DNA of 64,000 bases from CAVSDF01 sp963726715 (GTDB lineage: Bacteria > Bacteroidota > Rhodothermia > Rhodothermales > BA12). The position numbers and the translations under genes are program-made. This document shows, one piece after another, positions 31,920 through 40,012 of the stretch (within the stretch, counting starts at the first letter, position 1; each line of letters opens with the position of its first letter). Where the stretch lies: contig CAVSDF010000008.1 of assembly GCA_963726715.1 (NCBI GenBank), forward strand, positions 124,001-188,000, written 5' to 3'. A model generated the notes under the pieces. That model was not told the origin of the DNA, did not search any database, and worked only from the letters and a program-made list of their open reading frames with translations.

Positions 31920-33191
31920 TCAGCGCACGGCCGCGGTGTCGGTCAGGGCCGTGCGCGGGGCGGGACCGGCCGGTCCGGCCGGGCCGCGGTAGCCGGGCTG
32001 CCGGGCGACGACGTTGACGGCGCTGCCCGCGCTCACGTCGTTCTGGCCCTGCACGATCACCTCATCGCCCGCCTTCAATCCCTCCTCGATGACGACGTAC
32101 GTGCCATCGGTCACGCCGAGGCGCACCGGACGCGCCTGCGCGACGCGGCCCGAGTCGCCCGCGACGACGACCCACACCTGCCGCCCGTCGGTGCTGTTCG
32201 TCACGACGCCGCGCGAGACCACGAGGGCGTTCTCGACGCGCGCGCGGCGGATGCGCAGGCGCGCGGCCATCGCCGGTTTGAGATCGTTCTCGGCATTGCC
32301 GACCTCGACCTCGACCGGAAACGTCCGCGACGCCGGGTCGACGGCGCCGCCGACGAACATCACGCGCCCGGTGCGGACGCCGTCGGCCGTCGGCACGCTC
32401 ACATCGACCGCGTCGCCGACGCGCAGCGTACCGGCGTAGCGCTCCGGCACGCCGGCGCGCACCTTCACGCGCCCGCTCGCCACGAGCCGCAGCACCTGCC
32501 GTCCGGGCGTCACCTGCTCGCCGCGCTCGACGAGTTGCGCCTCGACGCGGCCTGCGAAGGGCGCCGTGACCCGCGTCTGCGAGAGGCCGACGCGCGCCTG
32601 AGCGCTGCCCGCCTGCGACTGGATGACCTGCGCCCGTGCCGCCGCGAGGCTCGCCTGCGCCTGCGCGAGCGACGCCTGCGCCTGCGCGCGCTGCGTCGCG
32701 TACTGCTGGAACTCGAGCGCCGAGATGATCGAGTCGCGGTAGAGGCGCTGCTGGCGCCCGTACGTGTCGTTGGCGAAGTTGAGGCCCGCCTGCGCCTGGT
32801 CGATCGTCGCCTGCGCGCGGTCGACACCGGCGGCGGCGGCGCGCACGTTGGCGTCGGCCGAGCCGAGGGCGGCGCGCTGCAGGCCGGGGTCGATCTGCGC
32901 AACCGTGGCGCCCGCGCCGACGGTGGCGCCGAGGGCGGCGAGGTAGGTGATCGTGCCCGGCGCCTGCGCCGAGAGCACGGCGTCGTTGATGCCCTCGATG
33001 GTGCCGGAGACCTCGAGGATGTCGTCGAAGAAGGCAGGCGCGAGCGTCGTCGTCTCGACGCGCACGGCCTCGACGGTGGCCACGGGCGCCGGGGCATCGT
33101 CGCCACCGCACGCGGCGAGCGTCAGGGTGCCGAGGGCGAGGGTGAGGGCCAGTGCCGAGCGGTGCGCGGCGAAGCGGGGAAGGACGGTCAT
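31920..33191 (-). CDS. RND efflux periplasmic adaptor (membrane fusion) lipoprotein
   Basis: 423 residues of the AcrA/MexA family. Lipoprotein signal with lipobox LAAC (Cys28), lipoyl/barrel-sandwich halves (GTITYLAALGATVGAGATVA and SQTRVTAPFAGRVEAQLVE), a coiled-coil hairpin rich in Gln/Ala (AQASLAQAQASLAAARAQV) between them, a beta-barrel domain (ERYAGTLRVGDAVDVSV) and a membrane-proximal domain. The C terminus is Gly/Pro-rich. It is third in a tetR-tolC-adaptor operon. The inner-membrane RND pump that normally accompanies it does not follow: the next gene is convergent. Confidence 0.9.
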   Translation of the reverse strand: MTVLPRFAAHRSALALTLALGTLTLAACGGDDAPAPVATVEAVRVETTTLAPAFFDDILEVSGTIEGINDAVLSAQAPGTITYLAALGATVGAGATVAQIDPGLQRAALGSADANVRAAAAGVDRAQATIDQAQAGLNFANDTYGRQQRLYRDSIISALEFQQYATQRAQAQASLAQAQASLAAARAQVIQSQAGSAQARVGLSQTRVTAPFAGRVEAQLVERGEQVTPGRQVLRLVASGRVKVRAGVPERYAGTLRVGDAVDVSVPTADGVRTGRVMFVGGAVDPASRTFPVEVEVGNAENDLKPAMAARLRIRRARVENALVVSRGVVTNSTDGRQVWVVVAGDSGRVAQARPVRLGVTDGTYVVIEEGLKAGDEVIVQGQNDVSAGSAVNVVARQPGYRGPAGPAGPAPRTALTDTAAVR

Positions 33192-33252
33192 CGGAGCGGG
33201 TGAGGCGAGAGTCGGAAGGGGGAGGGCGCCGCGCGGGCGGCTGCCGAAAGCG

Positions 33253-35022
33253 TCAGGGGCGATTGCCGGGTGCGGGCGCAGTGCCGCCGCCGCCAGTCGG
33301 GGCGCCGTTCGAGGGGCGCGGGTTGCCCTGCGGCGTCGTCGGCCCGAGCGGGCGCCCGTCGATGGGCTGGACGCCGTTCGTGGGCACGCCGTCGATGCCG
33401 GGGGCGCCACTCGGGGTGCCGGGCGCGGCGGTGCCGGTCGCGCCGACGAGCGGGAGGCCGGTCACGGCGTCGAGGCCCGAGCGGGCGGTACGGACGTCGA
33501 AGAGCGATTGCAGGTAGTTGAGGCGCGCCTGGTCGAGCTGCTCGCTCGCGTCGCGCAGTTCCAGCTGCGTCGCCACGCCCTCGAAGAGGCGCCGCTCGAC
33601 GATCCGGTAGTTCTCCTCCGCCCGCCCGACGTTCTGCCCGGTCGCCGCGAGCCGCTCCCGCGCCGAGGCGATGGTGAGGAGGCTGCGCTGCACGTCGAGC
33701 GCGACGGCGCGTTCGAGGGTTTCGACGCCAAGCTGGGCCTTCTGGATCGCCACATCGCGCTGCTGCAACTGCGCCGACGTGCGGTTTCCGTCGAAGATCG
33801 TCCAGTTGAGCCGCACGCCCGCGCTCACGGTCCGCTGCCAGTAGTTGCTCGAAAAGCGGCGGTTTTCGCCCTCGCGGAAGGCAAACGGATTGTCCGGGTC
33901 CGACGCGTCGCGCGTCACGAACGTCCGGTTGTCGGGCACGGAGCCGTTGTAGCCGAAGTTGGCGAACGCCGCCACCGAGGGCAGGCGGTTGGCCCGCGTG
34001 AGGGTGCGGTTGAACGTTTCGAGTTCGATGGCGATGCGCGCCTGCGCAAGGTCCGGGCGGCGTTCGAGGGCGGCGGCGGTGAGCGCCTCGCGGTCGAGCA
34101 CGTCGGCGCTCAGGCCGTCGGCGTCGTCGAAGCGGCTTTCGAGGACGACGCGCTGATCGGCGGGCAGGTCGAGCGTCAGTTTGAGCGCTTCGATGGCGAG
34201 GTCGGCGGTGTTCTGCGACTGGGCGAGCTGCGACTCCGCGTTCACGCGCTGCACCTCCGCCGACAGGCGCTGAAACCGCGGCAGCACGCCCGCCTCGACG
34301 CGCCGCGCGATCTCGGTCTCGCTCTCGCGGAGCCGCTCCAGCGACTGCGCCACGACGCGCACGCGCTCCTGCGCCAGCAATCCCTGGTAATACTGCTGCC
34401 GCACGAGATCGGCGACGACCTGCTCCTGCCGCAGCGCCACCTGCTCGCTCAGCGTCAGCAGGCGCCGGGCGGCGCGGGGCGCCTGAAATGCCGCCGCGTT
34501 GTAGAGCGTCTGGCTGACCGAGACGACGTTCTGGAACTGGTTCGGCACCGCGAACGGGTTGCTGCCACCGTCGAGCGTGATGCCCGCGCGGCTGTATCCC
34601 GCGCGCGTCGAGTCCTGGTAGGCCTGGAGCGTGATCGGGTTGGTCGCCGGGTTCGCGTCGGTGCGCGAGCGCTCGTTGTACGCGAGCCAGTCGACGAAGC
34701 CGAGCGACGAGAACAGCCCGCCCGCCGACGAGCCCGCGAAGGGGTTGGCCGAGACGATGTTGCGCGTGTACGACGAGGCGAGGCTGACCGTCGGCAGCAG
34801 GGCCGAGCGGGCCTCGCGGATCTGCGCCCGCGCGGTGGCGAGGTCGAGTTGCAGGCTGCGCAATTGCAGGTTGTCGGCCCGTCCGCGCGCGACGGCTTCG
34901 TCGAGCGTGAGGGCGAGCGTCGGGCGCGCGTCGGTGGCGGGCTGCGCTGCGGCGCGCCGGGGCGTGAGAGCCGGGGGCGCGAGGGCGGCGAGGGCGACGA
35001 AGGCGAGGAAGCGGAGGCGCAT
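33253..35022 (-). CDS. TolC-family outer-membrane efflux protein
   Basis: 589 residues. Signal peptide to RRAAAQ, then the two OEP repeats of TolC: an N-terminal half with LALTLDEAVARGRADNLQLR and SALLPTVSLASSYTRN, and a second half with LERRPDLAQARIAIE and ATQLELRDASEQLDQARLNY. A Gly/Pro-rich, low-complexity tail of ~70 residues follows and is longer than usual. Its ATG overlaps the tetR stop by one base (TGATG), indicating coupling. It would form the outer-membrane channel of the tripartite pump with the downstream adaptor. Confidence 0.92.
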   Translation of the reverse strand: MRLRFLAFVALAALAPPALTPRRAAAQPATDARPTLALTLDEAVARGRADNLQLRSLQLDLATARAQIREARSALLPTVSLASSYTRNIVSANPFAGSSAGGLFSSLGFVDWLAYNERSRTDANPATNPITLQAYQDSTRAGYSRAGITLDGGSNPFAVPNQFQNVVSVSQTLYNAAAFQAPRAARRLLTLSEQVALRQEQVVADLVRQQYYQGLLAQERVRVVAQSLERLRESETEIARRVEAGVLPRFQRLSAEVQRVNAESQLAQSQNTADLAIEALKLTLDLPADQRVVLESRFDDADGLSADVLDREALTAAALERRPDLAQARIAIELETFNRTLTRANRLPSVAAFANFGYNGSVPDNRTFVTRDASDPDNPFAFREGENRRFSSNYWQRTVSAGVRLNWTIFDGNRTSAQLQQRDVAIQKAQLGVETLERAVALDVQRSLLTIASARERLAATGQNVGRAEENYRIVERRLFEGVATQLELRDASEQLDQARLNYLQSLFDVRTARSGLDAVTGLPLVGATGTAAPGTPSGAPGIDGVPTNGVQPIDGRPLGPTTPQGNPRPSNGAPTGGGGTAPAPGNRP

Positions 35023-35816
35023 CAGGAGGTGCGGGAAGCGGAGTCGGAAAGCGACGGCGTCGCAGGCGTCGCGGCAGGCGTTTCGCCGGGGACGAACGGG
35101 GCCGAGGGCGCGGTGACGAGGCCGTCGAGCAGCAGCACGGCGAGGAAATCGGCGGCAGTGACCGGGTCGGGGAACGGCAGCGGCTCGCGGCAGAAGTCGC
35201 CGCGGCCCTCGTGCACCAGCCCCGCCATCAGCACGGCGTGGACGTTGTCGAAGATGAGGTGGGCCACGCCGCGCGCGTCGATCCGGCGCATCGCCCCGCT
35301 CGCCTGCGCCGCCTCGATGGCAGGCACGAGCGCCCCGACGGTGCGCGCGTACATCACGTGCAGGCGCTCGACCTGCTCGGGCTCGTTCGAGAACAGGATG
35401 CGCGGCACCTCCTTGGAGACGATCAGGAACGTCTCGCGGTTGCCCTCGAAGTGGCCGACGAGCGCGCCGAGGAGACCGCGGAAGACGTCGCGCACCGAGC
35501 GTCCGTGCGTCGCCTCAGGCGACAGATGCGCCACGATGCGCGCGCGCAACCCGTCGAGTTCGGCCTCGACGATGGCGAAGAGCAGCTCGGCCTTTCCGCC
35601 CTCGAAGTAGTTGTAGAGCGTCCCCTTGCCGAACTCCGAGCGGTCGGCGATCTCGTCGAGGCGGGCGGCCTCGTAGCCCTTTTCGGCGAACACCTCGCGC
35701 GCGGCCTCCAGCATCGCCGCCCGCCGCGAGACGCGCTCCCGCTCGCGCCGCGAGAGCGGTGCGTCGGGCGAGGGGGCACCGGGGACGTCCGGAGGGTCGG
35801 GAGAGGGAGTGAGCAC
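35022..35816 (-). CDS. TetR/AcrR-family transcriptional regulator
   Basis: 264 residues from a GTG at 35816. The N-terminal helix-turn-helix is clear: RRAAMLEAAREVFAEKGYEA, then LDEIADRSEFGKGTLYNYF (about residues 54-72). The C-terminal ligand domain is typical in length, with a Ser/Pro-rich tail. First gene of the operon with tolC and the adaptor, so it most likely represses this operon and responds to pump substrates. The operator should lie in the 35817-35990 region, but I could not identify an inverted repeat there that is distinct from the REP palindromes. Confidence 0.9.
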   Translation of the reverse strand: MLTPSPDPPDVPGAPSPDAPLSRRERERVSRRAAMLEAAREVFAEKGYEAARLDEIADRSEFGKGTLYNYFEGGKAELLFAIVEAELDGLRARIVAHLSPEATHGRSVRDVFRGLLGALVGHFEGNRETFLIVSKEVPRILFSNEPEQVERLHVMYARTVGALVPAIEAAQASGAMRRIDARGVAHLIFDNVHAVLMAGLVHEGRGDFCREPLPFPDPVTAADFLAVLLLDGLVTAPSAPFVPGETPAATPATPSLSDSASRTS

Positions 35817-35970
35817 GGGGCGCGGGGGTGTACGGCGTCAGAAGATGACCGGCGGGTCACTTTCTGGATCGGCAGTACGAGCGGCCCCGCCGCGGGATTC
35901 GCACCGCCCGCGCGCCTTCGGTGAAGAGGCCGGGAAACGCGGGGGTACAACGGGGCGGTCATCGTGTCCG

Positions 35971-36126
35971 TCGGGCCATCCGGGGGCGTAGAGACGCATC
36001 GCCGATGCGTCTCTACCATGCGACGCGCGGGCCACCGACGGCCGCATCGCTACCGTGGCGGTGCGGTCCGGTGGTCACCGTCGGGCCATTCGGGGGCGTA
36101 GAGACGCATCGCCGATGCGTCTCTAC
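35971..36126. repeat. paired-palindrome module 1 (class B REPs)
   Basis: Two identical palindromes, GTAGAGACGCATC-GCC-GATGCGTCTCTAC, at 35988-36016 and 36098-36126, about 80 bases apart. Both are preceded by TCGGGCCATNCGGGGGC. The 387-base gap 35817-36203 otherwise shows no gene. Related modules lie at 37402-37546 and 39841-39986. Confidence 0.85.
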
Positions 36127-36203
36127 CACGGCGCATTGCCCCCACCGTGGCACGCGCGATGCGCCGCGCACATCACGACCCCGGCAGCCCTCCCCACGCC
36201 CCA

Positions 36204-37280
36204 TCACACGAACCGCTCCAACCCGTGCGCGTGCAGGTAGTCGACGACGTTGCGGACGTTCTGCGCGGCCTCGCGGTGCATCACCAGGACCGCATCGTCG
36301 GTGTCCACCACGACGGTGTCGTTGAGGCCGACGACGACCACGAGGCGCTGCCCGCCCGAGACGAAGCACCGGCTCGCGTTCTGCAAGATCACCTCGCCCG
36401 AGACCGCGTTGCCCGACGCGTCGTGCGGGCGCAGGGCGTGGACGGCCCGCCAGTCGCCGACGTCGCTCCACCCGAACGACGCCGGGACGACGTAGACGTG
36501 CGCCGCCTGCTCCATCACGCCGTAATCGACCGACTGCTTCGGGCTGCGCGTGAACGCGTCCTCGACCGTCGCCACGTCGAATGCCGCCGATGCGTCGGCG
36601 CGGATCGGCGCCATCGCCTCGGCGAGTTCGGGCATGTAACGCTCGACAGCGTCGAGGAAGGTGTCGCAGCGCCAGACGAACATCCCCGAGTTCCACAGGA
36701 AATCGCCGCTGTCGACGAAGCGCTCGGCGGTGGCGGCGTCGGGTTTTTCGGCGAACGTCTTGACCGGCACCGCGTGGAGGGCGCCGTCGTCGCCATCGGC
36801 CTGCCCGTCGAACTGGATGTAGCCGTAGCCGGTCTCCGGGTGCGTCGGCGTGATGCCGATGGTGACGAGCGAGCCGGGATTGTGCGCCTGCTCGAAGGCG
36901 GCCTCCAGGACGGCGTGGAAGCCGCCGACGTTCTCGATGACGTGGTCGGCGGGCAGGACGACCATCTCGGCATGCGGGTCGCGCGCGGCGAGGTGGGCGG
37001 CGGCGAAGGCGATGGCCGGGGCCGTGTTGCGCGAGAGCGGCTCGGCGAGGACGTTGTCGCCGGGAAGCTCCGGCAGCTGCGCCCGCGTCTCGTCGAGGTA
37101 GCGGACGTTGGTGACGACGAGGATGCGTTCGTGCGGCAGGAATCCGGCGAGCCGGTCCACGGTGGCCTGGATGAGCGAGCGCTCGCCGGAGACGGTGAGG
37201 AACTGCTTCGGGCGGCTCTGACGGCTCTGCGGCCAGAAGCGGCTGCCGACGCCGCCGGCGAGGATGACTGCGTAGCGCAT
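36204..37280 (-). CDS. manC: mannose-1-phosphate guanylyltransferase
   Basis: 358-residue cytoplasmic nucleotidyltransferase making GDP-mannose for surface polysaccharides. Signature GGVGSRFWPQSRQSRPKQF (about 9-27), then NTAPAIAFAAAHL, VVLPADHVI, TGYGYIQF, VKTFAEKPD, WNSGMFVWR and SVDYGVMEQA, with FGWSDVGDWRA near the C terminus. It lacks the C-terminal isomerase domain of bifunctional ManC/AlgA and is the short monofunctional type. It is bracketed by paired-palindrome modules on both sides and begins the polysaccharide region. Confidence 0.95.
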   Translation of the reverse strand: MRYAVILAGGVGSRFWPQSRQSRPKQFLTVSGERSLIQATVDRLAGFLPHERILVVTNVRYLDETRAQLPELPGDNVLAEPLSRNTAPAIAFAAAHLAARDPHAEMVVLPADHVIENVGGFHAVLEAAFEQAHNPGSLVTIGITPTHPETGYGYIQFDGQADGDDGALHAVPVKTFAEKPDAATAERFVDSGDFLWNSGMFVWRCDTFLDAVERYMPELAEAMAPIRADASAAFDVATVEDAFTRSPKQSVDYGVMEQAAHVYVVPASFGWSDVGDWRAVHALRPHDASGNAVSGEVILQNASRCFVSGGQRLVVVVGLNDTVVVDTDDAVLVMHREAAQNVRNVVDYLHAHGLERFV

Positions 37281-37401
37281 GGGGAAACGAGGAGGCGGGA
37301 GGGAAAGGCCGGTGCATACGCGCGTTGTGCGGTGCGGGGTTGCCACGCGCGGGCGGATTGTGTGGGGGCGCGGCGGGTGGTATGGCGACGTTGTGGAGGC
37401 G

Positions 37402-37546
37402 TTGGGGGCGTAGAGACGCATCGCCGATGCGTCTCTACCATGCGCCACGCGGGCCACCGGCGTTCGCATCGTCGCCGCGCGGGGGCGGTCGCGTAGTCGT
37501 GATCGCCGTCCGTGGTCGTAGAGACGCATCGCCGATGCGTCTCTAC
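37402..37546. repeat. paired-palindrome module 2 (class B REPs)
   Basis: Palindromes at 37410-37438 and 37518-37546 are identical to module 1 and separated by ~80 bases. The spacer (GCGGGCCACCGGCGTTCGCA) is recognisably the same as in modules 1 and 3. It occupies much of the 342-base gap between manC and the GT4 gene, which otherwise shows only a possible promoter. Confidence 0.85.
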
Positions 37547-37591
37547 CTGTCGCCCGCGCGCGCCCCGGCATCCCTACCATCGCCATCCCCG

Positions 37592-37599
37592 TACCTTGC
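37592..37599 (+). promoter_or_regulatory. possible -7 element upstream of the GT4 gene
   Basis: TACCTTGC, 23 bases before the ATG at 37623; same motif as at 19704. No obvious -33 element. Confidence 0.3.
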
Positions 37600-37622
37600 C
37601 GGGCCGCCCCGCGCTCGATTCG

Positions 37623-38831
37623 ATGACCCTCGCCTACCTCACCGCTGCCCTCCCGTACGGGGCGTCGGAGACGTTCGCCATCGCCGAGATCGAGGCGCTG
37701 CGAGCGCTCGGGCACACGGTCCACGTCGTGCCGCTGCGGCGGCCGTCGGGCATCGTCCACGCCGATGCGCTCGGGTACGCCAGCCCACCGCTCGCGCCGA
37801 CGGCCGTCGACCGCGCCCGATCCCTCGCCGACGCGCTGCGTCTCGCGCGGCACGCCCGGACCGTCCGCATCGCGGCGAAGAACGCCGCCGCCCTCTGGTT
37901 CGGCGCGGGCATCGCGTCGCGGCTGCGCGTCCTCGGCGTCGAGCACGTCCACGCGTTCTGGGCCTCGACGCCCGCGACGGTGGCGATGGCCGCGGCGGCG
38001 CGCGCGGGCCTCTCGTGGAGCCTGACGGCGCACCGCTGGGACGTATACGAAGACAATCTCCTCGCCCGGAAACTCGCCTCCGCGTCGTTCGCGCGCGCGG
38101 TTTCGTCGGCGGGGGAAGCCGTGCTGCGCGGCGCGGATGCGCTGGCGACAGTCGTGCGGATTCCGGTCGGCGTGGCGATGCCGCCGCATCCGGCGCCTCT
38201 CGGGGATGCGGATGGGAGCGCGGCGCGTCCGCTTCGCGTGCTCGTGGCAGCGAGTCTCCTGCCGGTCAAGGGCCACGCGGTGCTCGTCGAGGCCGCCGGT
38301 CGGGCGCAGGCTGCGGGCGTGCACCTCGCCGTCACCTGCGTCGGCGATGGGCCGCTGATGGACGTGCTCCGCGCCGACGCCGCGCGGCGGAACGCGCCGG
38401 TCGTCTTCGCGGGCCGCCGCTCGCACGCCGACGTTCTCACCGACCTGCGCACCGGCGCCTACGACCTCGCCGCCCTCCCGAGCATCGTCGTGCCCCCGTC
38501 GCGCCGCTTCCCCGGCGGGGCGTTCGAGGGCGTGCCGGTGTTCCTGATGGAGGCGATGGCCGCAGGCGTGCCCGTCGTCTCGACCGCGAGCGGCAGCATC
38601 GCCGACCTCGTGGCGCCGGATTCGGGACAGGAGGCGGTTGGCGTTCTGGTCCCTCCCGGCGACGCCGCCACCCTCACCGACGCGCTCATCGCTCTCGCCC
38701 GCGATCCTACGCGCCGCGCCGCCCTCGCCGCTGCCGGACGCGCCCGCGTCGCCGCGGCCTTCCGCGCCGACACAACCGCTGCCGCTCTCGCCGACCGCTT
38801 TGCCGACGCCATCACTGCCCACCGTGCCTGA
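37623..38831 (+). CDS. GT4-family glycosyltransferase
   Basis: 402-residue GT-B enzyme. The N-terminal half reads MTLAYLTAALPYGASETFAI, a start common to bacterial GT4 enzymes with the 'S-E-T-F' motif, then SLTAHRWDVY. The C-terminal half has LLPVKGHAVLVEA, VTCVGDGPLMDVL and the E-x7-E-type motif region FEGVPVFLMEAMAAGVPVVS. Acceptor and donor are unknown; GDP-mannose from manC is one possibility. Its end overlaps the start of the next glycosyltransferase by eight bases. Likely cytoplasmic face of the inner membrane. Confidence 0.9.
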   Translation: MTLAYLTAALPYGASETFAIAEIEALRALGHTVHVVPLRRPSGIVHADALGYASPPLAPTAVDRARSLADALRLARHARTVRIAAKNAAALWFGAGIASRLRVLGVEHVHAFWASTPATVAMAAAARAGLSWSLTAHRWDVYEDNLLARKLASASFARAVSSAGEAVLRGADALATVVRIPVGVAMPPHPAPLGDADGSAARPLRVLVAASLLPVKGHAVLVEAAGRAQAAGVHLAVTCVGDGPLMDVLRADAARRNAPVVFAGRRSHADVLTDLRTGAYDLAALPSIVVPPSRRFPGGAFEGVPVFLMEAMAAGVPVVSTASGSIADLVAPDSGQEAVGVLVPPGDAATLTDALIALARDPTRRAALAAAGRARVAAAFRADTTAAALADRFADAITAHRA

Positions 38832-39815
38832 CCCCATTCCGACCGCCGCCGCGGTGCTCGTCCGCGTGTGCGCGCTCGTCGTCACGCACAACCGCGCCGC
38901 GCTCCTCGCCGACGCGCTCGATGCGCTCGACGCCCAGACGCGGCGACCGGACGCCATCCTCGTCCTCGACAATGCCTCGACTGACGGCGCGACGGCTAAC
39001 CTGCTCGCCGACCGCGCCGCCGCCGACCCGTGCGTGACCATCGTTCGCACCGATGCCAACACCGGCGCCTCCGGCGGATTCGCGCGGGGCCTTGCCGAGG
39101 TCGCCGCGCGCGGTCCGTGGGCGTGGGTGTGGATGATGGACGACGACGTGCGCCCGGCCCCCGACGCCCTCGACCGCCTCCTCGCCTCCGACGCCGCCGC
39201 CGACGCGGGCACCGCCGCCGTCACGCCGCTCAAAATCGGCGACGACGGCCATGTGCAGGCGACGCACGCGGGCCGGTACTCGCTCGCGCGGATGCGCATC
39301 GTGCCGCACGGGCCGGTGGACGCCGGTGCGTCGCCCGAGGCGTCGCTCGAGGTCGGCTACGTGTCGTTCGTCGGCGTGCTGGTGCGTGGCGACGTGGCGG
39401 CGACGGTCGTGCCGCGGGCGGACTTCTTCCACGGGCACGACGACGTCGAGTGGGCGCTGCGGCTCGCGCGGCGCGGACGGTTGTACCTCGTGCCGTCGGC
39501 GGTCGTCGAGCACCGCGACACCGCCGCCTCGCCCGACCTGCGCGTCGTGCGCGGTCGGCGCGTGCGGACGCGCGGCTACTGGCGGGCCTACTACGCGCTC
39601 CGCAACCGTCTCCTCCTCCACCACGCGCACGCGCGCGGGATGGACTGGCTGCTCGGCCACGCGACGGCCGTCGGCATCCTGCCCGCGGCCTCGCCAACAC
39701 CGCCGCCCGCTACAGCGGGCACGACCGCCGCCGCCGCGCCGCCCTCCTGCTCCGCGCCTACGCCGACGGCATCGCGGGCCGAGGCGGCAAGACCGTCGAT
39801 CCAGCGGATTTTTGA
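38824..39815 (+). CDS. GT2-family glycosyltransferase (galactofuranosyl/rhamnosyltransferase type), C-terminal frameshift
   Basis: The GTG at 38824 overlaps the upstream gene. GT-A fold: ALVVTHNRAALLADALDAL, ILVLDNASTDGA, TDANTGASGGFARGLAEV and the metal-binding WMMDDDVRP, then FFHGHDDVEWALR. The N-x-GASGGF...DDD arrangement is typical of GlfT2-like galactofuranosyl- and of rhamnosyltransferases; the nearby glf and rml genes fit either. Near 39684 the frame shifts by one base. The corrected reading continues GLANTAARYSGHDRRRRAAL and stops at 39815 (length about 330). The uncorrected reading would run into a REP palindrome. Confidence 0.85.
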
Positions 39816-39840
39816 GCGCCCGGTGCGGCGACGACGTCTG

Positions 39841-39986
39841 GTGGGGACGCATGTACGGTGCGTCTCTACGCCCACGGATGGCCCGGCGACCACGGCACCG
39901 GCCCCTGCGCGGCGGTGGTGCGAACGCCGGTGGTCTGCGCGGCGCACGGTAGAGACGCATCGCCGATGCGTCTCTACGCCCCCGGC
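39841..39986. repeat. paired-palindrome module 3 (class B REPs, inverted)
   Basis: A degenerate palindrome at 39841-39869 and a perfect one at 39949-39977, separated by ~80 bases. The spacer is the reverse complement of that in modules 1 and 2 (TGCGAACGCCGGTGGTC), so the whole module is inverted. It lies between the convergent GT2 and porU2-like genes. Confidence 0.8.
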
Positions 39987-40012
39987 GCCTCCGGGTGGCC
40001 CGGCGCGTCCCG

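Noticed and set aside
35988..39977. CRISPR array suggested by six copies of a 29-base palindromic repeat.
   Set aside because: Copies occur in isolated pairs with similar, not unique, spacers of ~80 bases and lie kilobases apart with an inverted module. No cas genes are present. They are REP/BIME-like elements.
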